DNA from: Pirellulaceae bacterium
GTDB taxonomy: Bacteria; Planctomycetota; Planctomycetia; Pirellulales; Pirellulaceae
Direction of reading: 5' to 3'
Assembly: GCA_013002105.1 (NCBI GenBank)
Contig: JABDKS010000909.1
Location: 1-21,452, forward strand
DNA: 21,452 bases
Numbering within the stretch: position 1 is the first letter of the stretch; each line of letters opens with the position of its first letter. Shown here piece after piece: positions 1 to 7,009 of this stretch. The notes below the pieces were generated by a model that did no database searches, was not told the DNA's origin, and saw nothing but the letters and a program-made list of their open reading frames with translations. A program made the position numbers and the translations under genes.

Positions 1-1
1 G

Positions 2-1516
2 CGTCAGATTCATGTCCCTGCGGGCGCCCAGTCGATTGTCGATCAACAGATTTATGTGCATCGGGAGAATCAACGCGAGTACATCGAAGTGGTTCGTGTT
101 AGCGGTGCCGCTCCGGCAAAGGCCGCGGCCAAGCCGGCAGACACGCCGAATGCTGCTGCCGCCAACAGCGGTCCGGCCGCCGCCGATGAAAACCAAAAGG
201 ATGTTTTGGTCAGAATTCCTACCGACCGCATCGGCCGCAATGGGATCGAGATCGGCAAGGACGAAGCAGAACGCCTGGCAAATAACGACATCCGTCGTTT
301 AAAAGTTCGTGGGATCGAAGCCAAGATCGAATCGCGATTCGTTCCCATTGTGAGACTTTATTCGCTCGGTGACGATGGGACAGTCGATTGTCGCGACGCA
401 GAGTCGGGCGAAAGCGTGTGGATGAACCGTGTTGGTGACCGGCGGCTGGGTTACAGCAAGATGGGAATCGATGACAAGTATTTGACGGTCATTAATGGCG
501 GCAATCTGATCAAGCTGGACGTCACCAATGGAACGGAAATCATGTCGGTGCGGACGACCAGCACGCCTCTGTTCGGTGCGGTGCATTCGGGTGGGTTTTC
601 GCTCGTTCCCACAATTCGAAATGGTGTCGAAGGTTACCCATTGGACGATCCAACACGAGTTCCATTTATGGAAATCGTGCAAGGGATCGCGTTGGCACCT
701 CCGAGCAAGTCGCCCAGTTCAACACGCGTTGCATGGGGCACCAACCGTGGATTTGTTTACGTGATGGAATCCTCGGGAACACCGTCGATCTTGTTTCGGT
801 TAAACACCGATGGCATCGTCAGCGGACGGATCGCAGCGGCCGAGGGTGATCGATTTTATTTTGGGAGCGAAGCCGGGCAAGTATATGGAATACGTGCCAC
901 ACGAACGGGGACGGTGTTATGGAGTCGACCGTACGGCGAACCGTTCTACAATTCTCCGATGGTGATCGGCAAGCAGGTTTTGTTGCGGTCGACCTACGGC
1001 ACGCTTTACTCGCTCGATACCGATTCGGGCATCATGACATGGCCCTACACAGTCGCTAACGTCGACGTCCTACTTGGAGCGTTCGACGGCAAATTATTTG
1101 TGCGGTTGCTGTCGGGTGGGTTTTCCGTCATCAATTTAGAAACCGGCAAGACGATCAATACGTTCAATGAATTGGTACCACAAACTCTGTTGGTGAATTC
1201 ACAAACCAACCGCCTCTATTTGGTTGGGAAAACCGGTGCCGTTCAGTGCCTGAGACCCGAAGGCGAAATGCTTCCTCAATTCAGTGTTTCGATCGACGCG
1301 CCTGCCGAGAAACCTGATGAGGAATCGCCCTCAGCGGACGAGCCAGCAGGGCCCGCCGCGGCGTTTGCCGGGCAAGCCGCGGATGCGGATCCTTTTGCTG
1401 CTGGTGGTGACGCCGACCCATTCGCGGGCGGAGGTGCCGATCCATTTGGTGCAGGTGCCGGCGATGCAATGGCCGACCCCTTCGCGACCGACGGCGCCGA
1501 CCCATTCGGCAACTAG
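2..1516 (+). CDS. PQQ-like beta-propeller protein with DPF-repeat tail (5' end cut off)
   Basis: The frame is open from base 2 with no start in good context, so the N-terminus lies outside the window; a GTG at 56 is internal. The visible 504 residues begin with a short segment, then an Ala/Pro-rich linker (about residues 35-65). A series of beta-strand repeats follows with PQQ/WD-like signatures such as 'GTVDCRDAESGESVW', 'GQVYGIRATRTGTVLW' and 'GTLYSLDTDSGIMTW', each a blade ending in G-x-x-x-W or similar. This fits a beta-propeller scaffold, likely extracytoplasmic; no enzymatic residues are evident. The last 44 residues are low-complexity Gly/Ala/Asp with five (A)DPF units. Planctomycetes carry many such propeller proteins of unknown role. 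Function is not assignable. A terminator-like hairpin follows about 115 nt after the stop. Confidence 0.85.
   Translation, partial: RQIHVPAGAQSIVDQQIYVHRENQREYIEVVRVSGAAPAKAAAKPADTPNAAAANSGPAAADENQKDVLVRIPTDRIGRNGIEIGKDEAERLANNDIRRLKVRGIEAKIESRFVPIVRLYSLGDDGTVDCRDAESGESVWMNRVGDRRLGYSKMGIDDKYLTVINGGNLIKLDVTNGTEIMSVRTTSTPLFGAVHSGGFSLVPTIRNGVEGYPLDDPTRVPFMEIVQGIALAPPSKSPSSTRVAWGTNRGFVYVMESSGTPSILFRLNTDGIVSGRIAAAEGDRFYFGSEAGQVYGIRATRTGTVLWSRPYGEPFYNSPMVIGKQVLLRSTYGTLYSLDTDSGIMTWPYTVANVDVLLGAFDGKLFVRLLSGGFSVINLETGKTINTFNELVPQTLLVNSQTNRLYLVGKTGAVQCLRPEGEMLPQFSVSIDAPAEKPDEESPSADEPAGPAAAFAGQAADADPFAAGGDADPFAGGGADPFGAGAGDAMADPFATDGADPFGN
1382..1513 (+). repeat. DPF tetrapeptide repeats at the propeller C-terminus
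   Basis: The last 44 codons encode five DPF units separated by Gly/Ala/Asp spacers of 4-9 residues. The tail is acidic, flexible and without hydrophobic segments, so it is not a membrane anchor. It follows a Pro/Glu/Ala linker. Its role is unknown. Confidence 0.8.
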
Positions 1517-1630
1517 CCATTGGATAGTTAGCTGTTCGGCAATTAGCGCGTTCGACGATCAGCTATGTGTCGTCCCATCTTTCAAACTGGATGTCCGTGA
1601 TTCGCCGCTGACGTGTGTCTTCGTCCTGAG

Positions 1631-1658
1631 TCTCTCGCGGGCGAGAGAAGTTTTACTT
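1631..1658 (+). terminator. Probable rho-independent terminator after the propeller gene
   Basis: TCTCTCG, loop CGGG, CGAGAGA gives a perfect 7-bp stem at 1631-1648. It is followed by AGTTTTACTT, a moderately T-rich run. It lies about 115 nt after the stop at 1516, with no other gene between. The T-tract is imperfect, so confidence is moderate. Confidence 0.5.
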
Positions 1659-1674
1659 AATACGTGGGATCAAT

Positions 1675-1728
1675 CGTAGGCCAGGACCTGTCCTGGCACA
1701 GCTGCGCCAGGACAGGTCCTGGCCTACG
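1675..1728. repeat. Perfect 23-bp inverted repeat (REP-like element)
   Basis: The arms 1675-1697 and 1706-1728 are exact reverse complements over 23 bases, separated by an 8-base spacer that contains the palindrome CAGCTG. Each arm is itself a near-palindrome: CCAGGAC-CT-GTCCTGG. The transcript could fold as one long hairpin or as two smaller ones. There is no T-tract, so it is not a simple terminator. It resembles dispersed intergenic palindromic elements rather than an operator. Confidence 0.85.
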
Positions 1729-1777
1729 AGAAAACTAAAATTGCTCTCGTACACTTCCATCATGGACGTGTGCTTGT

Positions 1778-1800
1778 CGTAGGTCAGCACCTGACTTGGC
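1778..1800 (+). repeat. Diverged copy of the 23-base arm
   Basis: This 23-base stretch matches the left arm at 1675-1697 at 19 of 23 positions with no gap, including the shared starts CGTAGG and ends TGGC. It keeps an internal short inverted repeat (GTCAG/CTGAC) in a shifted register. No complementary second arm is visible downstream, so it looks like a decayed or half element. Confidence 0.6.
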
Positions 1801-2019
1801 AAAGTCGCGTCGGTGATAGGGATTGCGCTACAAGACATTTGAAATTGCATTTCTCGATCGGGAGCGTAGTCGAAACCCGCGGCTGTCGTTTCAGTTCGCA
1901 AGCCGATGATGGTGGTGTGTGATCGATGGATCGTCCGGTCAACGTTCGTTGGGTGGGTGCGTGTTACAATAATGGGCAATTCTTGCCTGCAGTGGTACAA
2001 CCGGATCGAGAGGAATCGG

Positions 2020-3270
2020 ATGCTAGAAGAGAGTCACTATTACTTCCGCAGGGCCGCGGATATTTTGGGACTGCCCGACAAGTTGAGCGAGATTTTGTTG
2101 GCGCCCTACCGGATTGTCAAAGTCGTGGTCGTGACTGAGGGTGACGACGATAAGCTGAAGCATCATTACGGGTATCGCGTTCAACACAACCGCGCGCGAG
2201 GGCCGATGAAAGGTGGCTTGCGATTCCACCCCTCGGTCGATGAAGAAGAAGCAACGGCGCTGGCCAATTTAATGACATGGAAGACCGCCGTGGTGGACGT
2301 GCCCTATGGAGGCGCAAAGGGGGGCATCAATTGCGACCCTAGTCAGCTGAGCGTGAAAGAACTGGACAGCATCACCCGGACATTCGTCGGGCAGATCAAA
2401 GACGTGATTGGTCCGACAATCGACATTCCGGCACCAGACGTGAATACCAATGCCCAGGTAATGGGGTGGATCATGGACGAGTATTCCAAGTACTCGGGGT
2501 TTTCGCCGGGCGTCGTGACTGGAAAACCACTGCATCTGTTCGGCAGCCAAGGTCGCGAGGAAGCCACCGGCCGCGGCGTTACCATCGTGCTCGAAGAGGT
2601 CCTCCAAGAACAACACAAGACATTAAAGGATGTCACCGTTGCCATGCAAGGATTCGGGAACGTGGGCAGCTTTGCCGCAAAGTTGATGGCCGACGGCGGC
2701 GCCAAAATCGTTGCTGTCGGTGACCATCTTGGCGGTGTATCCAATAGCGCGGGCCTGCCGATCAGTGATTTGGTCCGTTGGGTGGCAGAACATCGATCGG
2801 TCAAGGGTTTTCCCGGCGGCGATGCTTTTGAAAGTAGCGACGTTTTGACATGGGACGCCGATGTGCTGGTGCCGGCGGCACTAGGCGGTGTGTTGACAAA
2901 GGAAAATGCGGGCGACGTCCGAGCTAAGATTGTCGTCGAAGCGGCCAACGCTCCGACGACGCCTGAGGCGGATGAGATCTTGGCTAAGAATGGGGTCGTT
3001 GTGGTGCCCGACATACTGGCTAACGCCGGCGGTGTCACGGTCAGCTACTTCGAATGGGCTCAAAACATTCAGCAGTTTCGTTGGGAGCTCGATCGCATCC
3101 GGCAAGAACTGACCAACCATATGCAGAAGGCGTATCGGTCGGTCGCCGATACTGCGAAACAAAACAACATCGATTTACGCACGGCTGCATACTTGCTGGC
3201 GATTGAGCGCGTCGGAAAAGCCGCATTGTCACGACGACATTACGCCGAAGCGAGCGAATTCGGTCGGTAG
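2020..3270 (+). CDS. Glu/Leu/Phe/Val-type amino acid dehydrogenase (probable glutamate dehydrogenase)
   Basis: The product has 416 residues, the normal length for this family, which performs reversible NAD(P)-dependent oxidative deamination, typically of glutamate to 2-oxoglutarate plus ammonia. The N-terminal substrate domain carries GPMKGGLRFHP (Lys64), MTWKTAVVDVPYGGAKGG (Lys88 and the catalytic Lys100) and PAPDVNTN (Asp140). The Rossmann domain has QGFGNVGSFA (210-219), and the C-terminal part has PDILANAGGV. The ATG at 2020 is chosen because GAGAGGA (2008-2014) precedes it by 5 bases and family homology begins there; an in-frame extension to 1906 reads through the intergenic region and lacks a ribosome site. 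The pair of Lys/Asp motifs favours glutamate dehydrogenase, but leucine or phenylalanine specificity is not excluded. It is convergent with the downstream regulator. Confidence 0.93.
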   Translation: MLEESHYYFRRAADILGLPDKLSEILLAPYRIVKVVVVTEGDDDKLKHHYGYRVQHNRARGPMKGGLRFHPSVDEEEATALANLMTWKTAVVDVPYGGAKGGINCDPSQLSVKELDSITRTFVGQIKDVIGPTIDIPAPDVNTNAQVMGWIMDEYSKYSGFSPGVVTGKPLHLFGSQGREEATGRGVTIVLEEVLQEQHKTLKDVTVAMQGFGNVGSFAAKLMADGGAKIVAVGDHLGGVSNSAGLPISDLVRWVAEHRSVKGFPGGDAFESSDVLTWDADVLVPAALGGVLTKENAGDVRAKIVVEAANAPTTPEADEILAKNGVVVVPDILANAGGVTVSYFEWAQNIQQFRWELDRIRQELTNHMQKAYRSVADTAKQNNIDLRTAAYLLAIERVGKAALSRRHYAEASEFGR

Positions 3271-3329
3271 GCGGACTCGAAATTCGGTATCCAAAGTTCA
3301 CGGTGAATGACCAGCCCGTTGATCCGTTC

Positions 3330-4229
3330 CTAGGTATCCGGATGGGTCAAGCTGTTTCGCATCACTGTTGCCAATTCGACAAGGTGTCGAAGGCTATCGC
3401 AGTGGGCGGTGTACTGCAGATTCGGTCGAATTTGATCGTTTAAACCTCGCCCGCCGACGATCAACGAAACATCATCATCAAGTGAATTCGCCAGGCGAAT
3501 CTGTGCCGATGTAAACAGTGTCGGATTGTCGATGATGGAAATGCTGAGCCAAAGCAATTTCGGTTTGTAATCGTAGGCTGCCTGAATGAAACTCTCGATT
3601 GGCAAATTGGTTCCCAAATTCGTAGCATTCCATCCCGCCTCGCGAAGCGCCAGTTCTACCATGACGGTCGCCAGTTCGTACGGGTCACCCGATGCCGTTC
3701 CGCCGATCGCAACCGGCGCGGATTCGGGCAGAGCGGGGAGTGAAGCTCGCGCTTGGCCAAGAAGTCGAAGGCAAATGCCGCAACTGCGACGTTCCTGGTA
3801 GACATCAATTTCTTGACTTTCCCAAGCGTCGCCGACACCCTTCATCGCTTCTGAGATCAAATCCTCGGCCACCTCGGCAACCGACCAACCATCCGAGACT
3901 CGCTCGGCAAAAATGGTCTGGCACGTTTCTTCATCGCCCGACGCCAGCGCCTCGCGGAACTGTCGTCGTTGCGGATCGTCACTTCCCGGAATTCTGGTTG
4001 ATCGTGTGCTTGGCAGCACAGCGAATCCGAGAACACCTGGGTTCACCAGCGACCGATTGCTGGTTCGCAAGAACGTATGCAATCCTTCGGGCGTGATTCG
4101 CCGGTGCCCACCCACGGTCCGAATCGTCGGTATGACGCCCCGATCGCACCAACGTTTGACCGATGATTCGCTGACGCTCAACGATTCGGCGATCTGCTTG
4201 GGCGAGTAATGAGTCTGCTGAATGGGCAA
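3330..4229 (-). CDS. MerR-type regulator with CarH/LitR-like B12-binding architecture, ligand residues degenerate
   Basis: The product has 299 residues. The N-terminal helix-turn-helix (about 6-55) reads YSPKQIAESLSVSESSVKRW and ends with the MerR/excisionase signature TVGGHRRIT. A linker leads to a helical cap domain (about 90-165) and a Rossmann-like cobalamin-binding domain (about 172-295, with LGTNLP and IVGGRGL). In CarH-type photoreceptors the cap has W-x9-E-H and the B12 domain a D-x-H ligand motif. Here the cap reads Trp136-x9-Glu146-Arg147 and the second motif GDPY (Asp182, Tyr184), so both histidines are replaced. The start is TTG at 4229, supported by GAGGTG five bases upstream. 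It is transcribed divergently from a sigma factor and is the likely regulator of both promoters in the shared region. It may bind another ligand, bind B12 weakly, or act without a ligand. Confidence 0.88.
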   Translation of the reverse strand: MPIQQTHYSPKQIAESLSVSESSVKRWCDRGVIPTIRTVGGHRRITPEGLHTFLRTSNRSLVNPGVLGFAVLPSTRSTRIPGSDDPQRRQFREALASGDEETCQTIFAERVSDGWSVAEVAEDLISEAMKGVGDAWESQEIDVYQERRSCGICLRLLGQARASLPALPESAPVAIGGTASGDPYELATVMVELALREAGWNATNLGTNLPIESFIQAAYDYKPKLLWLSISIIDNPTLFTSAQIRLANSLDDDVSLIVGGRGLNDQIRPNLQYTAHCDSLRHLVELATVMRNSLTHPDT

Positions 4230-4257
4230 GCGAGCACCTCGGCGGATTAGGAAAGAC

Positions 4258-4269
4258 CGTTTTGAACGT
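4258..4269 (-). promoter_or_regulatory. Putative operator, regulator side
   Basis: Read on the minus strand this is ACGTTCAAAACG, identical to the element at 4451-4462 on the plus strand. Its first base is 22 nt from the first base of the proposed -10 of the regulator gene, placing it in the 5' leader. It is a candidate autoregulatory site for the MerR-type protein. Confidence 0.5.
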
Positions 4270-4285
4270 CTTGGTCCATCAATCT

Positions 4286-4314
4286 GATGTACGTAAGTGT
4301 ATCACTCGCGACAA
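4286..4314 (-). promoter_or_regulatory. Putative promoter of the MerR-type regulator
   Basis: On the minus strand TTGTCG (4309-4314) and TACATC (4286-4291) are separated by 17 bases. The -10 is weak on its own. Support comes from the close match in layout to the sigma-factor promoter on the other strand, including the downstream shared element at the same distance. Confidence 0.42.
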
Positions 4315-4405
4315 GTTGTACCGAAGGAAGACGATCAAAACACGTGCAAAAACAGGTGGTTTATGCGGTTTGTCTAAATTTCGGTGGTTTCTTGGAGTGA
4401 ATCCG

Positions 4406-4434
4406 TTGTCCCGGACGATCTTAACCGGTATAAC
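4406..4434 (+). promoter_or_regulatory. Putative promoter of the sigma-factor operon
   Basis: TTGTCC (4406-4411) and TATAAC (4429-4434) are separated by 17 bases, matching sigma-70 consensus at 4/6 and 5/6 positions. Transcription would begin near 4441, inside the palindrome at 4440-4456. Confidence 0.55.
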
Positions 4435-4439
4435 GGAAT

Positions 4440-4462
4440 GAACGTTTTAAACGTTCAAAACG
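4440..4462 (+). promoter_or_regulatory. Putative operator, sigma-factor side
   Basis: GAACGTTT-T-AAACGTTC (4440-4456) is a perfect 8-bp inverted repeat around one base, located at the predicted transcription start. It overlaps ACGTTCAAAACG (4451-4462), which recurs in inverted orientation at 4258-4269 beside the divergent gene. A protein bound here would block or modulate initiation. Binding by the adjacent regulator is inferred. Confidence 0.55.
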
Positions 4463-4501
4463 TCCATTCAGATCCATTCCACTTACATCGAGAAGTTTCC
4501 A

Positions 4502-5593
4502 ATGCCCGCTATCCAAACCACCGATCATCGTGAATCTGTCTCGTCTCGGCGAAGCACCGCGAAAGGCGGCGAGCAGCAGGCGGTTGCAAAACTGGCAGCC
4601 AGGAGACCTGGTTGGTTTAGTTCTCCCGAATTGGTGGTCGCGATCGAGGAAACGTCAGATGAATTGACCGATCTAACTGCCGCGTCTCGGGACGAGTTGA
4701 AATCGCTGACCCGCGACCGATTGCGAGTCGAAATCGACTTCATCGGTAATGGAGACTTTGCCCAAAAGCTGGCCGGGAGGCGGATTTTCAGCGAGTCGCT
4801 CAATTTGTCGCCTCGACAAGCAGAGTCGGGTCTGGCGACGTTGCGCCGGAGCGGTGTCGATTTGCCAATTCATCTCAGCCGATTGTGCGAAGTTGCCCTA
4901 TTGAAGCCGGAACAGGAGCGAATGCTGTTCGAACGAATGAATTTCCTGCGACAGCAAGCCGCTGCACATCGTAGTGCGCTTAATCCCAACCGACCTTCAC
5001 GTGTGCGTTTGGAGTTGATCGAACAATTGCTGGCTTTGGCCGATTGGCATCGAGACCGGATAGTCGAAGCGAATGTGCGTTTGGTTTTTTCGATCGTCAA
5101 GAAATTCGTGAATGCCTACTGCAATTTCGACGAATTGTTAAGCGATGGCATTGTTGCGATCATGCGGGCCGTCGAAAAGTTCGATTTCGATCGCGGATTT
5201 CGATTTAGCACGTATGCGACACAAGTCATTCGTCGCAGTTCCTACCAGACGGTGGTGGAGAAACAACAGGAGCGGCAATCGACGTTGGGTGGGTTGCAGG
5301 ATATGGATTTGGAGTTGACCGACGAAGGTCGTGAGTCGGCCATCAGCGAAAAACGATGGCATGAGCTGCGAGGTCGATTGGCGATCATGCTTGATCAACT
5401 CGACCGACGAGAAAAGTTTATCATACGTGCCCGTTTTTCACTCGGTGCCCACCGAAAGGTTTACACTTTACAAGCGTTAGCAAACCGCCTCGGTGTATCC
5501 AAAGAACGGGTTCGTCAGTTAGAACGTCGGGCCATGGATAAGTTACAGGCGATGGCGGTAGACACATCGATTGGTGAAATAGCGTCGATTTGA
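4502..5593 (+). CDS. Sigma-70 family RNA polymerase sigma factor
   Basis: The product has 363 residues. A poorly conserved N-terminal part (1-125) is followed by a region 1.2-like helix (about 128-155) and region 2 (about 187-255) with ANVRLVFSIVKKFV, FDELLSDGIVAIMRAVEKFD and RGFRFSTYATQVIRR. Region 4 (about 297-352) has TLQALANRLGVSKERVRQLE, the -35-binding helix-turn-helix. The promoter-melting segment differs from the housekeeping factor (QVIRRSSYQTV instead of the usual WWIRQAI type), so it is an alternative factor rather than RpoD. The ATG at 4502 lacks a strong ribosome site. It leads a run with two further genes (27-nt gap, then a 4-base overlap) and faces the MerR-type regulator. It may drive its own promoter or a wider regulon; the target promoters are not known. 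Confidence 0.9.
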   Translation: MPAIQTTDHRESVSSRRSTAKGGEQQAVAKLAARRPGWFSSPELVVAIEETSDELTDLTAASRDELKSLTRDRLRVEIDFIGNGDFAQKLAGRRIFSESLNLSPRQAESGLATLRRSGVDLPIHLSRLCEVALLKPEQERMLFERMNFLRQQAAAHRSALNPNRPSRVRLELIEQLLALADWHRDRIVEANVRLVFSIVKKFVNAYCNFDELLSDGIVAIMRAVEKFDFDRGFRFSTYATQVIRRSSYQTVVEKQQERQSTLGGLQDMDLELTDEGRESAISEKRWHELRGRLAIMLDQLDRREKFIIRARFSLGAHRKVYTLQALANRLGVSKERVRQLERRAMDKLQAMAVDTSIGEIASI

Positions 5594-5620
5594 TCGACAT
5601 CGACTGTTGGGCGGAATCGC

Positions 5621-7009
5621 ATGAGCGAAGATAAAATCTATGTCGCTTCGACAACACTGCCAGTCTCAGTCGCCGATGCGTTTGCGTATCATGATCGACG
5701 TGGTGCCCTTGAGCGTCTGATTCCGCCTTGGGAGTCGGCCCACATCGAAAGCTCGGACCAAAGTCTGGAGGTGGGTAGTCGTGTTGTCTTGAAGACAAAA
5801 ATCGCCGGCGTTCCGCTGCGGTGGGTCGCTGAGCACACCCATTACGATCCGCCGACCTTGTTTGCCGACACACAGATATCCGGTCCGTTTGCAAAATGGA
5901 ATCACCGGCACCATTTCATACAGGCAGGGGATGAGAGTTCACTGATCAAAGACGAGATTCAGTATCGGTTGCCTGGCGGTTCCCTGGGTCGACTATTCGG
6001 CGGATCAATGGCCCAGCGAACGATTGAGTCCATGTTTTCTTACCGGCATCAAGTGACGCGTGATGATCTGCAGTTGTTCAATCAGTATCCCACGTCGCCT
6101 TTGACGGTCGCGATTTCCGGGGCCAGCGGACTCGTCGGTGCCCAGCTGAGTGCGTTGCTATCGCTGCTGGGTCATCGCACGCTGCGGATTGTTCGCAACC
6201 CCACCAATGATTCCAGTGACATCGCGGTATGGAGTGATCCAGCCGATGTAGCCAAATTGGAAGACGTTGACGCCGTGATCCATCTGGCGGGAAAACCGAT
6301 TGCTGATGATCGCTGGACGGACGACGTCAAGCAACAAATTCGTGACAGTCGTGTTATCAAAACGCGTGAGTTGTGTGAATCGTTGGCAAAACTGCACCGG
6401 AAACCGAAGGTTCTTATCTGCGCTTCGGCCACGGGCATTTACGGTAACCGTGGCGATGAAATTCTGGACGAAAACTCGGCCGCCGGTGGCGACTTCTTGG
6501 CAGACGTTGCCAGAGAGTGGGAGGACGCGTGCCAAGGTGCGCGAGACGCTGGGATTCGTGTCGTCAATACGCGATTTGGAATCGTGCTGACACCCCGCGG
6601 TGGCGCACTGCAGAAGATGTTATTGCCGGCAAAATTGGCTGGTGGTTCTTTGGGAAACGGTCAGCAGTGGTGGAGTTGGATCGCGCTGGACGATGTGTTG
6701 GGCGCAATCTATCACTGCATTCAGGACGATTCGATCAGTGGGGCAGTCAATTTTGTCGCGCCCGAGCCGATTCGCAACCGCGATTTCGCCAAGACGCTTG
6801 GTCGAGTCCTTGGCCGCCCTGCCCTGTTGCCCGCACCTGCGTTTGGGTTGCGATTGGCACTTGGCGAAATGGCCGATGCGTTATTACTTGCGAGCACCCG
6901 TGCCGTGCCCCAAAAATTGCTGCAGTCGACTTACAAGTATCGATTCGATGACCTTGAGTCCGCGCTGCGTTATTACCTGGGGCGAAATCGGTTGGAGTCC
7001 TCTCAATGA
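5621..7009 (+). CDS. SRPBCC domain fused to TIGR01777 (YfcH-like) SDR epimerase-type protein
   Basis: The product has 462 residues. Residues 1-155 form a START/SRPBCC (CoxG-like) hydrophobic-ligand domain with PPWES, GPFAKWNHRHHF and YRLPGG. Residues 160-400 form an atypical SDR with GASGLVG (167-173, dinucleotide binding), HLAGKPI (221-227), the family-typical DDRWTDDVKQQIRDSRV segment and SATGIYG (269-275). The C-terminus (about 400-455) matches DUF1731 (PALLPAPAFGLRLALGEM). This fusion is a known arrangement in the TIGR01777 family; the reaction is not established, and a role with a lipid or isoprenoid-like ligand is only a guess. It starts 27 nt after the sigma factor with GGCGGA before the ATG, and its stop overlaps the next start as ATGA at 7006-7009, so it is probably co-transcribed and translationally coupled. 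Confidence 0.9.
   Translation: MSEDKIYVASTTLPVSVADAFAYHDRRGALERLIPPWESAHIESSDQSLEVGSRVVLKTKIAGVPLRWVAEHTHYDPPTLFADTQISGPFAKWNHRHHFIQAGDESSLIKDEIQYRLPGGSLGRLFGGSMAQRTIESMFSYRHQVTRDDLQLFNQYPTSPLTVAISGASGLVGAQLSALLSLLGHRTLRIVRNPTNDSSDIAVWSDPADVAKLEDVDAVIHLAGKPIADDRWTDDVKQQIRDSRVIKTRELCESLAKLHRKPKVLICASATGIYGNRGDEILDENSAAGGDFLADVAREWEDACQGARDAGIRVVNTRFGIVLTPRGGALQKMLLPAKLAGGSLGNGQQWWSWIALDDVLGAIYHCIQDDSISGAVNFVAPEPIRNRDFAKTLGRVLGRPALLPAPAFGLRLALGEMADALLLASTRAVPQKLLQSTYKYRFDDLESALRYYLGRNRLESSQ

Larger units (their letters stand above)
1517..2019. other. Intergenic region between propeller gene and dehydrogenase
   Basis: No convincing gene was seen in this stretch of about 500 bp. It holds the terminator-like hairpin at 1631-1658, the 23-bp inverted repeat at 1675-1728, its diverged half-copy at 1778-1800, and a possible -10 element TACAAT at 1965-1970 about 50 bases before the dehydrogenase start. 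No well-spaced -35 was found for that element. Reading frames crossing this stretch have no family resemblance. Confidence 0.6.

Noticed and set aside
1906..2019. N-terminal extension of the dehydrogenase by 38 codons
   Set aside because: The extension has no family similarity, crosses a possible promoter, and the ATG at 2020 has a well-placed GAGAGGA ribosome site.
2343..3038. 231-codon minus-strand frame inside the dehydrogenase gene
   Set aside because: It is Ser/Thr/Pro-rich with no recognisable domain; it is the antisense shadow of a clearly conserved gene.
4288..4321. TGTAC and TTGTAC words as CarH-type operator halves
   Set aside because: Only two short words in poor symmetry; the repeated ACGTTCAAAACG element is a much stronger candidate.
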